Shown one piece after another: positions 8,850 through 19,208 of a stretch of DNA of 64,000 nt; the stretch's first letter is position 1, and every line of letters starts with the position of its first letter. Source of the DNA: Halomonas llamarensis (GTDB taxonomy: Bacteria > Pseudomonadota > Gammaproteobacteria > Pseudomonadales > Halomonadaceae). A model generated the notes under the pieces. It searched no databases. It was not told the origin of the DNA and worked only from the letters and a program-made list of their open reading frames with translations. The stretch is taken from contig NZ_JAMJPJ010000009.1 in NCBI RefSeq assembly GCF_023555005.1, positions 39,080 to 103,079 of the forward strand, in the 5' to 3' direction. A program made the translations under genes and the position numbers.

Positions 8850-9704
8850 TTACTGGAATCGCCCCGGCCGATTCGCCACTTGCTCAACGGCCCAGCCTTG
8901 CGTGTGAACTTGCCTTTCTAGTGCTGATTCCTGCGAGGCCGAAAGCTCGGGGAAAAAATCAAGCCCCGTGCGTGCTTCTACCTCGTCAATGGAGACCAAA
9001 TAGTCGTCTAATGGCTCATTCCCCCGCACGTTCTGCGGCATGATAAACGCCAACGCACGCGGTGTTTTCGGGTGCGGCGCGACGATGATTTTATAAAACG
9101 CCTCGGGCACCTCAATAAAGCCAAGGCGGTTAAAGGCGTTATCCATAAAATTTTCAGGATAAATAGGCCCTGTTACCACTTGCAGGCGCTCATAACGAGG
9201 CGCGAAGTGGTCCATCACCGCTTCTTCTAAACGCTGCCAAAGTTGCCGGTTTAAGTTTGGCCGCTGCGGCGACATATTACTCATCAAAAACGTATCAACT
9301 TGCGCATCACGACCATGCACCGCAGCAATGGCATAATTGGGCGCCAAATGGCCGCGATCATAACCGCTACCGGCATAACTACCGGTGCCGATCGGCCACA
9401 GGGTGCGCCAATCGGCTTTAAAGCCAGGGCGAGAGCCAATGCTGGTATTTTCCACCGCCTCTACTTGGTAGCTGACCCATAGGGCGCCTGCCCGCACGTC
9501 GGACCATCCCGCTAAGTAGCCATTATTACGCAAAACACGGTGTATTGAAGTCGGCGTTAAGCTCTCCCAACTGGGCACCCCCATCCACGTATAATCATCA
9601 CGGTACTGGCGCTCCTGATACTGCCAAAGCCCGGACGCCATCAGCACAAAAAGCAACGACACCCCTAAGCGGCGCCCTTGACGACGCCAGCGCAAAAACG
9701 ACAT
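8850..9704 (-). CDS. DNA/RNA non-specific endonuclease, membrane-anchored or secreted
   Basis: A beta-beta-alpha-metal nuclease of the NucA/EndA type that cuts DNA and RNA without sequence preference outside the cytoplasm. Signature: YDRGHLAPNYA with the catalytic DRGH histidine, and the metal-binding Asn in LMSNMSPQRPNLNRQLWQ, then LQVVTGPIY. The start is uncertain: the frame opens at a GTG (9752); I prefer the ATG at 9702-9704, giving MSFLRWRRQGRRLGVSLLF, a basic stretch followed by one hydrophobic segment (signal anchor or signal peptide). No strong ribosome binding site distinguishes the two. A C-terminal extension of about 60 residues follows the core. Likely a scavenging nuclease; no immunity gene is adjacent. 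Confidence 0.88.
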   Translation of the reverse strand: MSFLRWRRQGRRLGVSLLFVLMASGLWQYQERQYRDDYTWMGVPSWESLTPTSIHRVLRNNGYLAGWSDVRAGALWVSYQVEAVENTSIGSRPGFKADWRTLWPIGTGSYAGSGYDRGHLAPNYAIAAVHGRDAQVDTFLMSNMSPQRPNLNRQLWQRLEEAVMDHFAPRYERLQVVTGPIYPENFMDNAFNRLGFIEVPEAFYKIIVAPHPKTPRALAFIMPQNVRGNEPLDDYLVSIDEVEARTGLDFFPELSASQESALERQVHTQGWAVEQVANRPGRFQ

Positions 9705-9820
9705 ACCCAAACGACGACACTCCCTATCATGAAATAACGAACCGCTTAACACTTAGATACACAACGCTAATTTAAGTGAGCCGATCGCTCAGCCCATATC
9801 CCTCAACAAGGCGATGCGCC

Positions 9821-10096
9821 TTACCAACCGAGTGAGAACATCGTCTCAAGATCGTGACGAGAGTGAACCTGCATCGCATTGAGGGTTTCGGTATCGCTAA
9901 TTCCCTCAACGGAATTCAAGCGTTCAGTAACAAGGTCGGCCAAGCGTTCAAAATCACGGGTACGTGCAATCGCGACCAAATCGTAGCGACCACATGTCGA
10001 GTAGACTTCACTAATCCCTTCAACATCGGCTAAACGCTCTGCCACGGCTTTGACCTGGCCCTTTTCGGTATTAATTAAAATCACAGCATTTTGCAT
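9821..10096 (-). CDS. Stand-alone Lrp/AsnC ligand-binding domain protein
   Basis: A 91-residue RAM/AsnC-type effector domain with no DNA-binding domain. It begins MQNAVILINTEKGQVKAVAERL and shows the beta-alpha-beta-beta-alpha-beta pattern with the characteristic GRYDLVAIARTRDFERL and a terminal strand (DTETLNAMQV). Such small proteins form decamers or mix with full-length Lrp/AsnC regulators and bind small ligands such as amino acids; the actual partner and ligand cannot be read here. Single-gene transcription unit, with about 280 bp to the divergent HiPIP gene. Start supported by the family N-terminus; an AGGTTGTG ribosome binding site is upstream. Confidence 0.88.
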   Translation of the reverse strand: MQNAVILINTEKGQVKAVAERLADVEGISEVYSTCGRYDLVAIARTRDFERLADLVTERLNSVEGISDTETLNAMQVHSRHDLETMFSLGW

Positions 10097-10377
10097 TTCA
10101 CAACCTCACTTACACGCAGAAAAAACATAAAAAGTAGAAGCAGCTTCAGAAGTATAACAGTGCCCTGCCAAGCCGCGTAGCTTTACAAGAAAGCCATCCT
10201 TCACATACCGCGCGTGGCGAATTGTCGCTATCGCACTAAGGTTATTCGCACTCTGGTGTGCGTTCCGCTAATATGAAGACGAACTCCGCAAAGCAGGTCG
10301 TGTCGGAGCATTGAAGAGGTGGAAAACCACCCGACCACCGTGACCAAACGTCAGACCGTGACGAGAAAGGAGATATC

Positions 10378-10692
10378 ATGGCTAATTATAGTCGTCGTGA
10401 CTTTATGCGTAACAGCGTGCTCGGCCTTGCCGCTTTGCCGCTTGGTGCTGGCATCCTGTCGAAGACAGCTTTTGCCCAAGACCTGCCGCGCCTGGACCCA
10501 TCTGCAGCCAACGCCCAAGCGCTTAATTACGTAGAAGTCGCCAGTGAAGCCAGCGACCACCCGGCTTATGAAGAAGGTGAACGCTGCGATAACTGCATGT
10601 TCTATACAGCAGATAATCAAGGATGTCAGCTGTTCCCGCAGAACAGCGTCGAACCCGCTGGCTGGTGCCAGTCTTGGACGTCAGCAGGTTAA
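10378..10692 (+). CDS. High-potential iron-sulfur protein (HiPIP), Tat-exported
   Basis: Small periplasmic electron carrier with a [4Fe-4S] cluster cycling 3+/2+. The 104-residue precursor has a twin-arginine signal (YSRRDFMRNSVLGLAALPLG) with cleavage probably after AFA. The mature part carries the four cluster cysteines: CDNC, GCQLF and GWCQSW, in the usual C-x2-C-x(n)-C-x(n)-C arrangement. An AAAGGAGATATC ribosome binding site precedes the ATG. A strong terminator follows, so it is monocistronic. HiPIPs are common in halophilic gammaproteobacteria, where they donate electrons to oxidases. Confidence 0.96.
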   Translation: MANYSRRDFMRNSVLGLAALPLGAGILSKTAFAQDLPRLDPSAANAQALNYVEVASEASDHPAYEEGERCDNCMFYTADNQGCQLFPQNSVEPAGWCQSWTSAG

Positions 10693-10704
10693 AACTAGCG
10701 CCAC

Positions 10705-10762
10705 TACGACGCTAAACACAAAGAAGCCCGCTCATGCGGGTTTCTTCGTGTTTAGCGTCGTG
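10705..10762 (+). terminator. Long stem-loop terminator after the HiPIP gene
   Basis: Arms of about 26 bp (ACGACGCTAAACAC...CCCGC and GCGGG...GTGTTTAGCGTCGT) with a 4-base TCAT loop and two mismatches. The GC-rich apex followed by TTTCTT fits a rho-independent terminator; the unusually long base could also serve convergent spoVR transcription. Confidence 0.8.
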
Positions 10763-10810
10763 TTTAACATGCGGTATGCTTAAAAAGCCAAAGACCGACA
10801 TTCACTCCCT

Positions 10811-12379
10811 TTATTCCTGATTGTCTTCAACCGGCCAATGGTAATGTCGCATGACACGGCCCTCCTGCATCGACACCAACTTCACCGGGAACCCCCACAG
10901 CTGGTGAAGATAACGAATAACGGGGTAGACGCTACGCGCAAGCGGTCGGCGGCTATCTTGAACATGATGCAGGGTGAGCGAGCGGTCGCCGCGAATCGCC
11001 GCCTCAACCACCTGGATATTGGGCTCGCGCACCGATAGCGCGTACTGGGTCGCCAACGCCTCGCGTACGCGACGATAGCCACGCTCGTTATGAATGGCCG
11101 CTACATTCAGCATCTCTTCTTGATCGTCATCCACCACCATGAAAAGCTTAAGATCGCGCATGACCTTGGGTGATAAGAACTGCTGAATAAACGATTCATC
11201 TTTGAAGTTACGCATGGCAAATTCCAACGTTTCTCGCCAAGGGCTTCCTGCCATATCTGGAAACCACTGACGATCTTCCACCGTTGGCGCTTCGCAGATA
11301 CGTTTGATATCCATAAAAATCGCAAACCCCAGCGCATAAGGGTTGATGCCGCTGTAATAGGGGCTATCGAAATCGGGCTGATTAATCACCGCCGCATGCG
11401 ACTGCAAAAACTCCAACATCAGCCCTTCGTCTACCTTACCCTCGTCATACAAGCGGTTCATCAGCGTATAGTGCCAAAAGCACGCCCAGCCCTCGTTCAT
11501 CACCTGCGTTTGCCGCTGAGGGTAAAAATACTGCGCTAATTTACGCACGATACGCACCATTTCGCGCTGCCAGGGTGCGAGAAGCGGGGCATTCTTTTCG
11601 ATGAAGTAGAGTAGATTTTCCTGCGGCTCCGGCGGGTATACACCGCCGACGTGAAGCCCAAGCGGGTCGTCCTCCTGCGATAGCGAGCCAGGCAGCGGTT
11701 CACTGCCGTCGGGGGCATCCGGAATGGTTCGCCACAGCAGGTTCACTTGGGTTTGCAGATACGCTTCGCGCTCCCCTTGGCGCTTGGCCTCTTCCTGTGC
11801 GGAGATGGGCGAGGGACGTTTGTAGCGATCAACACCATAGTTTTGCAGCGCGTGACAGGCATCTAACAGCTGCTCTACCGCCGCCACCCCGTGACGCTCT
11901 TCACACTTGGCGATGTACTTACGTGCAAACACCAGGTAATCGACGATGGAGTCGGCATCTGTCCACGTGCGAAACAGGTAGCTCCCTTTAAAAAATGAGT
12001 TATGACCGTAGCAGGCATGTGCCATGACCAGCACCTGCATCATCAACGTGTTCTCTTCCATGAGGTAGGCAATGCAAGGGTTGGAGTTGATCACGAGTTC
12101 ATACGCCAATCCCATTTGCCCGCGTTTGTACGCCTGCTCGACGGCCAAGAACTGTTTACCGAAGGACCAGTGGTGATAGCCCACCGGCATGCCAACGCTA
12201 GCGTAAGCATCCATCATCTGCTCGGTGGTGATGATTTCCATCTGATTGGGGTACGTATCCAGGCGATACTCGTCGGCAAGCCTTGCAAGCTCGGCATCAA
12301 AGCGTTCCAACACGGCAAAGTTCCAGTCAGAGCCGGTCGCAATGGGCTGGCGTTTTTTACTCCCATGAGCACTCATCAA
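10811..12379 (-). CDS. spoVR: SpoVR family protein
   Basis: Homologue of E. coli YcgB and Bacillus SpoVR, of unknown biochemical activity. The 522 residues show the family features: YPNQMEIITTEQMMDAYASVG, the HWSFGKQF region, VMAHACYGHNSFFK, NEGWACFWHYTLM and SGINPYALGFAIF. These His/Glu-rich motifs suggest metal binding, which is inference. It is the last gene of prkA-yeaH-spoVR: it starts 7 bp from the yeaH stop with an AAGGAGGTTTTG ribosome binding site. In enterobacteria the equivalent yeaGH-ycgB genes respond to stationary phase and nitrogen starvation. Confidence 0.95.
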   Translation of the reverse strand: MMSAHGSKKRQPIATGSDWNFAVLERFDAELARLADEYRLDTYPNQMEIITTEQMMDAYASVGMPVGYHHWSFGKQFLAVEQAYKRGQMGLAYELVINSNPCIAYLMEENTLMMQVLVMAHACYGHNSFFKGSYLFRTWTDADSIVDYLVFARKYIAKCEERHGVAAVEQLLDACHALQNYGVDRYKRPSPISAQEEAKRQGEREAYLQTQVNLLWRTIPDAPDGSEPLPGSLSQEDDPLGLHVGGVYPPEPQENLLYFIEKNAPLLAPWQREMVRIVRKLAQYFYPQRQTQVMNEGWACFWHYTLMNRLYDEGKVDEGLMLEFLQSHAAVINQPDFDSPYYSGINPYALGFAIFMDIKRICEAPTVEDRQWFPDMAGSPWRETLEFAMRNFKDESFIQQFLSPKVMRDLKLFMVVDDDQEEMLNVAAIHNERGYRRVREALATQYALSVREPNIQVVEAAIRGDRSLTLHHVQDSRRPLARSVYPVIRYLHQLWGFPVKLVSMQEGRVMRHYHWPVEDNQE

Positions 12380-12386
12380 AACCTCC

Positions 12387-13676
12387 TTAACCGGCTTGGC
12401 TCAAGCGGCGCTTGAATAGCTCGCGGAACACCGGGTAGATCTCGCCCGCTTCGACAATCTTGCGCATGGCGAAACGCTCGGGAAATTGTGCCGCCACATT
12501 TTCATACTCCTGCCACAGCGATTGATGGTCGTGGGGCGTGATTTCCACATAGGTGTAATACTGCAGCTGTGGCATCAGCTCTTTGACCAGTAACTCGCGG
12601 CAAGTGCCGGAATCATCGTCCCAGTTATCGCCGTCGCTGGCCTGTGCCACATAAAGGTTCCATTGGTTCGGCGGGTAACGCGTCTCGATAATGTTATTCA
12701 CCAGCGTCAAGGCACTCGACACGATGGTTCCGCCGGTTTCGCGAGAGTAGAAAAACTCCTCCTCGCCGACTTCGCGGGCCGTGGTGTGGTGACGCACAAA
12801 CACCAGCTCCACTTTTTCGTAGTGTTTCTCCAAAAAGAGATACAGCAGCAAAAAAAAGCGCTTGGCGATATCTTTATGGTGTTGTGTCATCGAACCGGAC
12901 ACATCCATCACACAGAACATCACGGCTTTGCTGGAAGGCTGCGGTTGCGCTTGCAACTGGTGGTAGCGCAGATCGTAGGTGTCGATGAACGGCACGGCTT
13001 CGATACGCTTTTTCAGCCGCTCGATTTCCGCTATTAGCTCGCTGATGCGGGCAGGGTTGCGTAATACTGGGTCTTTTCGCTCTTCTGCCGTTAGCGCCGC
13101 TTCTGCTTCTCTCAGAGCACGCTTGATTGGAGCGCGCATCGCGATACGCCGAGCATAGGCCTCGCGCATCGAGCGGGTAATGCTGATCCGCGACGGCACC
13201 CCCTCGCGCGCTAACCCCGCCCGCACCATTTTTACTTCTTCCATTGATTTCAGCGGCTTGCGCTGCAGATGCGGCAACTCCAAGCCGTCAAAGACAAATT
13301 CCAGAAACTCTTCCCGGCTTAGGGTGAAAGCGAATTCGTCCATGCCTTCGCCCTGATTCGACGCCCCTCCTTCGCCGGCACCACCACCGCCACCCTGACC
13401 GTCGGGGCGGCGGATTTTGTCTCCCTCAACAAACTCCTTGTTACCCGGCGCAACAATGCTTCTCTCTCCGCCGTGCCCATGCTGGAACACCGGCTCGGCG
13501 ATATCTTTGGCGGGGATCGACACCTTTTCGCCGCGCTCCATATCGGTAATGGAGCGGCGGTTGACTGCTTCCTCTACCGAGCGCTTGATATGCTTGCGAT
13601 AGCGCTCCAAAAAACGCTGCCGATTTACCGCGCTCTTGTGCTTGGCATTGGGGCGTCGATCAATAAAGTAGGTCAT
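12387..13676 (-). CDS. yeaH: YeaH/YhbH family protein (DUF444), VWA-like
   Basis: Partner of the PrkA kinase in the stress operon. I chose the ATG at 13674-13676 ([20 protein letters not shown]) because AGGAGG lies 5 bases upstream; the open frame runs 13 codons further. The 429-residue product has an N-terminal basic region, a Gly-rich linker ([17 protein letters not shown]) at about 100-115, and a C-terminal von Willebrand A-like domain with a MIDAS-type motif ([16 protein letters not shown]) and [13 protein letters not shown]. The domain implies divalent-metal-dependent protein binding. It lies between prkA (47 bp upstream) and spoVR (7 bp downstream). Confidence 0.95.
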   Translation of the reverse strand: MTYFIDRRPNAKHKSAVNRQRFLERYRKHIKRSVEEAVNRRSITDMERGEKVSIPAKDIAEPVFQHGHGGERSIVAPGNKEFVEGDKIRRPDGQGGGGGAGEGGASNQGEGMDEFAFTLSREEFLEFVFDGLELPHLQRKPLKSMEEVKMVRAGLAREGVPSRISITRSMREAYARRIAMRAPIKRALREAEAALTAEERKDPVLRNPARISELIAEIERLKKRIEAVPFIDTYDLRYHQLQAQPQPSSKAVMFCVMDVSGSMTQHHKDIAKRFFLLLYLFLEKHYEKVELVFVRHHTTAREVGEEEFFYSRETGGTIVSSALTLVNNIIETRYPPNQWNLYVAQASDGDNWDDDSGTCRELLVKELMPQLQYYTYVEITPHDHQSLWQEYENVAAQFPERFAMRKIVEAGEIYPVFRELFKRRLSQAG

Positions 13677-13722
13677 ATGACCTCCTAAAACAGGCATCAA
13701 GCGTAAAACACGCAAACCGCGC

Positions 13723-15645
13723 CTACTGTGATTTACGCACGCGTAGATACCACTCAGAAAGCAGGCGCACCTGCTTTTCGGTGTAGCCGCGCTCTTTCAT
13801 CCGTTCGACGAAATCTTCGTGTTTTTTATGATCGGATTTCGACGCTTTGGCATTGAACGAAATCACCGGCAACAGCTCTTCGGTATTGGCGAACATCTTG
13901 TGCTCAATCACACCTTTGAGTTTTTCGTACGACTGCCAGCTCGGGTTCATGCCGTTGTTTTGCGCTCGCGCCCGCAACACAAAGTTGACCACTTCGTGGC
14001 GAAAGTCTTTGGGGTTGGAAATACCCGCTGGCTTTTCGATTTTCTCTAACTCTTCGTTGAGCGCCTGACGATCCAACAGCTCACCGGTTTCCGGGTCGCG
14101 GTACTCTTGATCTTGAATCCAAAAATCGGCGTAGATCACGTAGCGATCAAAGATATTCTGGCCATACTCGCTGTACGATTCCAAATACGCGGTTTGAATC
14201 TCCTTGCCGATGAAATCGACGTAGCGCGGCGCCAAGAACTCTTTGATAAAGCCCAGGTAGCGCTCAAAAACCTCAGACGGCAGCTGTTCGCGCTCCAACG
14301 CTTGCTCCAACACATACAGCAGATGCACCGGGTTAGCGGCGACTTCGGTACTGTCGAAGTTGAAGACTTTGGAGAGGATTTTGAACGCAAAGCGGGTCGA
14401 AAGCCCCTCCATGCCTTCATCCACGCCCGCCGCGTCGCGGTACTCCTGAATCGACTTCGCCCGCGGATCCGTGTCTTTGAGATTTTCGCCGTCGTAGACC
14501 CGCATTTTGGAGTAGATGCTGGAGTTTTCCGGCACTTTTAAGCGCGAAAGTACCGAGAATTGCGCCAGCATGCGCAGTGTATCCGGCGCGCAGGGGGCGT
14601 GGCGTAGCGAGGAGTCTTCCAGCAGTTTCTGGTAGATTTTGATCTCTTCGGAGACGCGCAGGCAGTAAGGCACCTTGACGATATACACCCGGTCGAGAAA
14701 CGCCTCATTGTTGCGATTATTGCGAAATGCCTGCCACTCGCTTTCGTTGGAGTGGGCAAGAATAATGCCATCAAACGGGATCGCGCCCATGCCCTCGGTG
14801 GGGTTGTAATTGCCTTCCTGCGTTGCCGTGAGCAGCGGATGCAGCACCTTAATCGGCGCTTTAAACATCTCAACGAATTCCATCACCCCTTGGTTGGCGC
14901 GACAAAGGCCGCCGGAAAAGCTGTAGGCGTCAGGGTCATCTTGTGAGTAAAGCTCCAGCTGGCGGATATCCACCTTGCCCACCAGCGACGAGATATCCTG
15001 GTTATTCTCATCGCCCGGCTCGGTTTTGGAGATGGCGATTTGATTAAGCCGCGACGGATAAAGCCGCACCACGCGAAACTGCGAAATATCGCCACCGTAC
15101 TCTTTCAACCGTTTGGCCGCCCAGGGCGACATCACGCTCTTTGAGTAGCGATACGGAATACCGTACTCCTTCTCCAGGAGCTCGCCATCTTCCTCAGGCG
15201 AGAAAAGCCCCAATGGTGACTCATACACTGGCGAGCCTTTAATGGCATAAAACGGCATCCGCTCCATCAAAAGCTTCAAGCGCTCCGCCAACGATGATTT
15301 CCCCCCGCCTACCGGCCCCAGTAGGTAAAGAATCTGCTTGCGCTCCTCTAACCCCTGAGCCGCGTGGCGATAGTAAGACACGATCTGCTCAATGGCCTCT
15401 TCCATGCCGTGAAATTCGGCAAAGGCCGGATACCGGCGGATAACCTTATTGGAAAAAATCCGCGAAAGCCGAGGGTCTTTTGCCGTATCGATGACGTCGG
15501 GTTCACCAATCGCTTCCAACATTCGCTCCGCCGCGCTGGCATACGCCTTAGGGTCGCGCTTACACAGCGCTAGGTATTCCTCCAGGCTCATGTCTTCTTG
15601 CTGAACACGGGCGAAACGGTCTTGAACGTGGTCAAAGATGCTCAT
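13723..15645 (-). CDS. prkA: PrkA family serine protein kinase / AAA+ protein
   Basis: Homologue of E. coli YeaG, a serine kinase with an AAA+ fold that influences stress adaptation. The 640-residue product has a Walker A motif ([16 protein letters not shown], about residues 108-123), Walker B-like [15 protein letters not shown], and the C-terminal PrkA domain ([38 protein letters not shown]). Length matches the family. First gene of prkA-yeaH-spoVR; GGAGAG is upstream of the ATG. A short stem followed by T's (15676-15698) lies just upstream in the leader. Confidence 0.96.
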   Translation of the reverse strand: MSIFDHVQDRFARVQQEDMSLEEYLALCKRDPKAYASAAERMLEAIGEPDVIDTAKDPRLSRIFSNKVIRRYPAFAEFHGMEEAIEQIVSYYRHAAQGLEERKQILYLLGPVGGGKSSLAERLKLLMERMPFYAIKGSPVYESPLGLFSPEEDGELLEKEYGIPYRYSKSVMSPWAAKRLKEYGGDISQFRVVRLYPSRLNQIAISKTEPGDENNQDISSLVGKVDIRQLELYSQDDPDAYSFSGGLCRANQGVMEFVEMFKAPIKVLHPLLTATQEGNYNPTEGMGAIPFDGIILAHSNESEWQAFRNNRNNEAFLDRVYIVKVPYCLRVSEEIKIYQKLLEDSSLRHAPCAPDTLRMLAQFSVLSRLKVPENSSIYSKMRVYDGENLKDTDPRAKSIQEYRDAAGVDEGMEGLSTRFAFKILSKVFNFDSTEVAANPVHLLYVLEQALEREQLPSEVFERYLGFIKEFLAPRYVDFIGKEIQTAYLESYSEYGQNIFDRYVIYADFWIQDQEYRDPETGELLDRQALNEELEKIEKPAGISNPKDFRHEVVNFVLRARAQNNGMNPSWQSYEKLKGVIEHKMFANTEELLPVISFNAKASKSDHKKHEDFVERMKERGYTEKQVRLLSEWYLRVRKSQ

Positions 15646-15675
15646 GGAACTCTCCTATAGCCCAAACTCGGAAGC

Positions 15676-15698
15676 TAAAAAACCCAGCGGGTTGATTC
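15676..15698 (-). terminator. Candidate terminator between the threonine aldolase gene and prkA
   Basis: On the minus strand AACCC-GCT-GGGTT is followed by a T-run (GGGTTTTTTAGC). The stem is only 5-6 bp. It may end transcripts from the aldolase gene or lie in the prkA leader as an attenuator; position alone does not decide. Confidence 0.45.
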
Positions 15699-15893
15699 AC
15701 TTCCAAGTATCGCTCTATCAGCTTAGCCAGCATTAGCGAAACGTGATGGCATTTCCTTCAACGCAGCGTAAAGTGGCCTGTTGCTAATGCTTAAGAGAAC
15801 CCAATACGTCGGTAAGTTGCGTTGAATATGACATGGCACATTGAACGCAGCGCCCGCCTCGCCATAGCGACGACGCGAGCCAGGCGGGGAGGT

Positions 15894-16940
15894 TTATACG
15901 TTCAAGGTCGCGCGGATATCGTCCAAAAGCTGATCCAGCAATGCCGTCGACGTATTCCAAGAGCACACAAACCGTGCACCGCCCGCACCGATAAAGGTAT
16001 AGAAGGCCCAACCTTTTGCTTTCAACGCTTCAATCGCGCCCGCGGGTAATTCAACGAAGACGCTATTGGCTTCGACGGGAAACATCAGCGAAACACGGGG
16101 GAAATCGGCCAGGCCATCAGCCAGATAACGCGCCATCGCATTGGCATGCGTGGCGTTATGCCGCCACACGTCGTTTTCCAAAAGCCCTAGCCAGGGTGCA
16201 GAGATAAAGCGCATTTTGGAAGCAAGTTGTCCTGCCTGTTTACAGCGGTAAGCAAAGTCTTCGGCGAGGTCGCGGTTGAAAAACAAAATGGCTTCGCCAA
16301 AGGCCAACCCGTTTTTGGTACCGGAAAAACACAGCACATCAACGCCGACCTGCCACGTCAACTCTGCCGGCGTGGCATTGAGCCCCACACAGGCGTTAGC
16401 AAAGCGGGCACCATCCATGTGTAGGCGCAGATCGTATTTATCCGCCATGGCACGAATGGCGATAAGCTCTTCACGGGAGTAAACCGTGCCGACCTCGGTT
16501 GCCTGAGTAAGCGAAATAACCTTGGGCTTGGGGTAATGAATATCGCTGCGCTTGGTCACCAGTGCCTCGATACCCTCTGGCGTCAGCTTACCGTTAGCGC
16601 CAGGCGAAGTGAGCAGCTTCGCACCGTTGGAGAAAAACTCCGGCCCGCCGCACTCGTCGGTTTCGATATGCGCCAACTCATGGCAGATCACACTGTGATA
16701 ACTGCGCCCCATAGCGGAAAGCGCCAGCGAATTGGCCGCCGTACCGTTAAAGACGAAAAACACGTCGCAGTCGTAGTCGAACATCTCGCGAAAGCGATCC
16801 GCCGCACGGGCCGTCCAGCGGTCATTGCCGTACGCTAAGTCATCCTCGTGATTAGCCTTCAGCAGCATTTCCATCGCTTCCGGGCACATGCCGGATGTAT
16901 TGTCACTGGCCAAAAAACGCGGGCTACATTCTGACGTCAT
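15894..16940 (-). CDS. ltaE: Low-specificity L-threonine aldolase (PLP-dependent)
   Basis: Fold-type I PLP enzyme cleaving L-threonine/allo-threonine to glycine and acetaldehyde. The ATG at 16938-16940 (MTSECSPRFLASDNTSGMCPEAM) was chosen over a frame open 66 codons further upstream: it matches the family and has AAGGA at 8 bases. In the 348 residues one sees DDLAYGNDRWT, the PLP-phosphate region FNGTAANSLAL, CHELAHIETDECGGPEF, LHMDGARFANA, and the Schiff-base lysine in CFSGTKNGLAFGEA. About 120 bp separate it from fadH upstream on the same strand, and there is a hairpin in that gap, so it is probably its own unit. Confidence 0.94.
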   Translation of the reverse strand: MTSECSPRFLASDNTSGMCPEAMEMLLKANHEDDLAYGNDRWTARAADRFREMFDYDCDVFFVFNGTAANSLALSAMGRSYHSVICHELAHIETDECGGPEFFSNGAKLLTSPGANGKLTPEGIEALVTKRSDIHYPKPKVISLTQATEVGTVYSREELIAIRAMADKYDLRLHMDGARFANACVGLNATPAELTWQVGVDVLCFSGTKNGLAFGEAILFFNRDLAEDFAYRCKQAGQLASKMRFISAPWLGLLENDVWRHNATHANAMARYLADGLADFPRVSLMFPVEANSVFVELPAGAIEALKAKGWAFYTFIGAGGARFVCSWNTSTALLDQLLDDIRATLNV

Positions 16941-17058
16941 GGGCAAAATCCTTATTATCTGAAGATGACTCGTACCTAAAGCGCGAGCGGCTCTCCTGAG
17001 AGAGCCGCATACTAAGCCTAGCGCGCTTTGTCCTTTGACGTCATCCGCACACTGGTTT

Positions 17059-19074
17059 TTACATAGCCGCCGCCAGGCGCATACCTTGGTCGATCGCCCG
17101 TTTGGCATCAAGCTCCGATGCCTCGTCAGCGCCGCCAATCACATGCACGTTGATACCGCGCTGTTCAAGGGGCGCCAGCAGTTCACGCACTGATTCCTGC
17201 CCCGCACAAACGACTATCGTATCGACCGCTAAGGTCTGCGGCGTATCTTCATGCGTGATATGCAGGCCATCGTCGTCGATGTTGACGTACTCGCACCCGG
17301 CAAGCATCGCCACACCGTGCTGTTTGAGCGAGACGCGATGCACCCAGCCGGTGGTTTTGCCCAAGTGCTTGCCTGGTTTTGAGGTTTTGCGTTGCAACAT
17401 GGTGACCTCGCGGGGCACCTGGGGCAGCTCGGGTGCTTTAAGACCACCACGCTGGCTAACGCTTAAATCCACGCCCCATTCGTCGCACCAGGCCGCGAGA
17501 TCCAACGCCGTCGCTTCTTGAGTGACCAACAGTTCGGCCACATCAAAGCCAATCCCGCCTGCGCCGATAATCGCCACTTTTTGGCCCACACGCTCTGGCT
17601 GAGCAATCGCCTCGGCGTAAGAAAGCACCTTGGGGTGGTCAGCACCGGGCAGCGCAAGTTCGCGCGGGCGCACACCGGTGGCTAGCACGACATCATCAAA
17701 ATCCGCCAGTTGATCTTCGCTCGCTGCCGTATTGAGACGCACCTCCACCGCGTACTTATCGAGCATTGCACGGAAGTAGCGCAGCGTCTCGTTGAACTCC
17801 TCTTTGCCGGGGATCTTACGCGCAAAGTTAAACTGGCCGCCAAGCTCGGCATGGCGCTCAAATAGCGTCACCTGATGGCCACGACTAGCGGCGCTCACGG
17901 CCGTGGCTAACCCCGCCGGGCCACCACCGACCACCGCCACGCGCTTGGGTGCTGCGGCAGGCTCAAGGGCGAATTCGGTTTCATGACACGCACGTGGGTT
18001 AACCAAGCAAGAGGTCAGCTTCCCAGCGAAGGTGTGATCCAAGCATGCTTGGTTACAAGCGATACAGGTATTGATCTCGTCCGCCTTACCGTTTTGCGCC
18101 TTAGCCACCCACTCAGGGTCGGCCAAAAACGGCCGCGCCATGGAGACCATGTCCGCGTGCCCTTCGGCAAGCACGCGTTCTGCCACCTCGGGCATATTGA
18201 TGCGATTGGTCGTGATCAGCGGAATTTTGACCTCGGCGCGCAGTTTTTGCGTCACTTGCGTAAACGCGGCCCGTGGCACGCTCGTCACGATAGTGGGCAC
18301 GCGGGCTTCGTGCCAGCCGATACCGGTATTGAGCGCATCCGCCCCGGCAGTCTCAATGGCTTTCGCCAAGGTCACCACTTCGTCCCAGCTGCTGCCCTCA
18401 TCGACCAAATCGATCATCGAGAGGCGAAAAATCAGCGCGAAATCAGGCCCTACCGCCTCGCGCACCCGGCGAACGATCTCAATGGCAAAACGGGCGCGGT
18501 TGTCAAAATCGCCGCCCCATTGATCTTCACGATGGTTGGTCCGACGGCAGAGAAACTGATTGATCAGGTAGCCTTCCGACCCCATGATCTCCACGCCATC
18601 GTAGCTCGCTGCCTGGGCCAGCCGCGCACAGCGCACGTAATCGTGAATTTGCTGTTCGACCTCATCGCCGCTAAGTTCGCGCGGGGTAAAGGGATTAATC
18701 GGCGCTTGAATCGGCGACGGCGCGACTAAGTCCGGCGAGTAGGCGTAGCGGCCGGCGTGCAAAATCTGCATGCACAGGTGCCCGCCTTCGCGGTGCACGG
18801 CGTCCACTACGTGACGATGCTCTTCCAGCTGCGTCTCATCGGTGAGCGCATTGGCGCCCTGAAACACCGCCCCTTGGGCATTGGGCGCGATACCGCCGGT
18901 CACAATCAACCCCACGCCCGCACGCACACGCTCGGCGTAAAACGTCGCCAGGCGGGTAAAACCGTCCGGTGCCTCTTCCAAATTGGTATGCATCGAGCCC
19001 ATCAGCATGCGGTTGGGCAGCGACAGCGGTCCTAAGGTGAGCGGTTGAAACAGGTGTGGATAAGCGGTCATCAC
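17059..19074 (-). CDS. fadH: NADPH-dependent 2,4-dienoyl-CoA reductase
   Basis: Reduces 2,4-dienoyl-CoA intermediates in beta-oxidation of unsaturated fatty acids. The 671-residue, three-cofactor enzyme has an N-terminal FMN TIM barrel (old yellow enzyme type: FQPLTLGPLSLPNRMLMGSM; MGSEGYLINQFLCRRTNHRED), a cysteine cluster for [4Fe-4S] (CIACNQACLD, then TSCLVNP), and C-terminal FAD (VAVVGGGPAGLATAVSAASRG) and NADPH (VAIIGAGGIGFDVAELL) Rossmann domains. Start ATG-ATG at 19074 has a TAGGAGG site. Monocistronic and divergent from the EamA transporter gene. Confidence 0.96.
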   Translation of the reverse strand: MMTAYPHLFQPLTLGPLSLPNRMLMGSMHTNLEEAPDGFTRLATFYAERVRAGVGLIVTGGIAPNAQGAVFQGANALTDETQLEEHRHVVDAVHREGGHLCMQILHAGRYAYSPDLVAPSPIQAPINPFTPRELSGDEVEQQIHDYVRCARLAQAASYDGVEIMGSEGYLINQFLCRRTNHREDQWGGDFDNRARFAIEIVRRVREAVGPDFALIFRLSMIDLVDEGSSWDEVVTLAKAIETAGADALNTGIGWHEARVPTIVTSVPRAAFTQVTQKLRAEVKIPLITTNRINMPEVAERVLAEGHADMVSMARPFLADPEWVAKAQNGKADEINTCIACNQACLDHTFAGKLTSCLVNPRACHETEFALEPAAAPKRVAVVGGGPAGLATAVSAASRGHQVTLFERHAELGGQFNFARKIPGKEEFNETLRYFRAMLDKYAVEVRLNTAASEDQLADFDDVVLATGVRPRELALPGADHPKVLSYAEAIAQPERVGQKVAIIGAGGIGFDVAELLVTQEATALDLAAWCDEWGVDLSVSQRGGLKAPELPQVPREVTMLQRKTSKPGKHLGKTTGWVHRVSLKQHGVAMLAGCEYVNIDDDGLHITHEDTPQTLAVDTIVVCAGQESVRELLAPLEQRGINVHVIGGADEASELDAKRAIDQGMRLAAAM

Positions 19075-19208
19075 GGCCTCCTAACGAGAAAATTGGTATT
19101 ATTTGGTCTTGATTAAAACAAGCGTATGACATCCGACGCGCTGCGTACACCCCTTGCTGTCTGACGCAAGACACGTCACATTACCCGGCTAACAAAACAG
19201 GTGACACA

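Noticed and set aside
16987..17008. GCGGCTCT/AGAGCCGC hairpin downstream of fadH as a terminator
   Set aside because: Good stem, but no T-run on the minus strand after it; left as a possible mRNA stabilising hairpin only.
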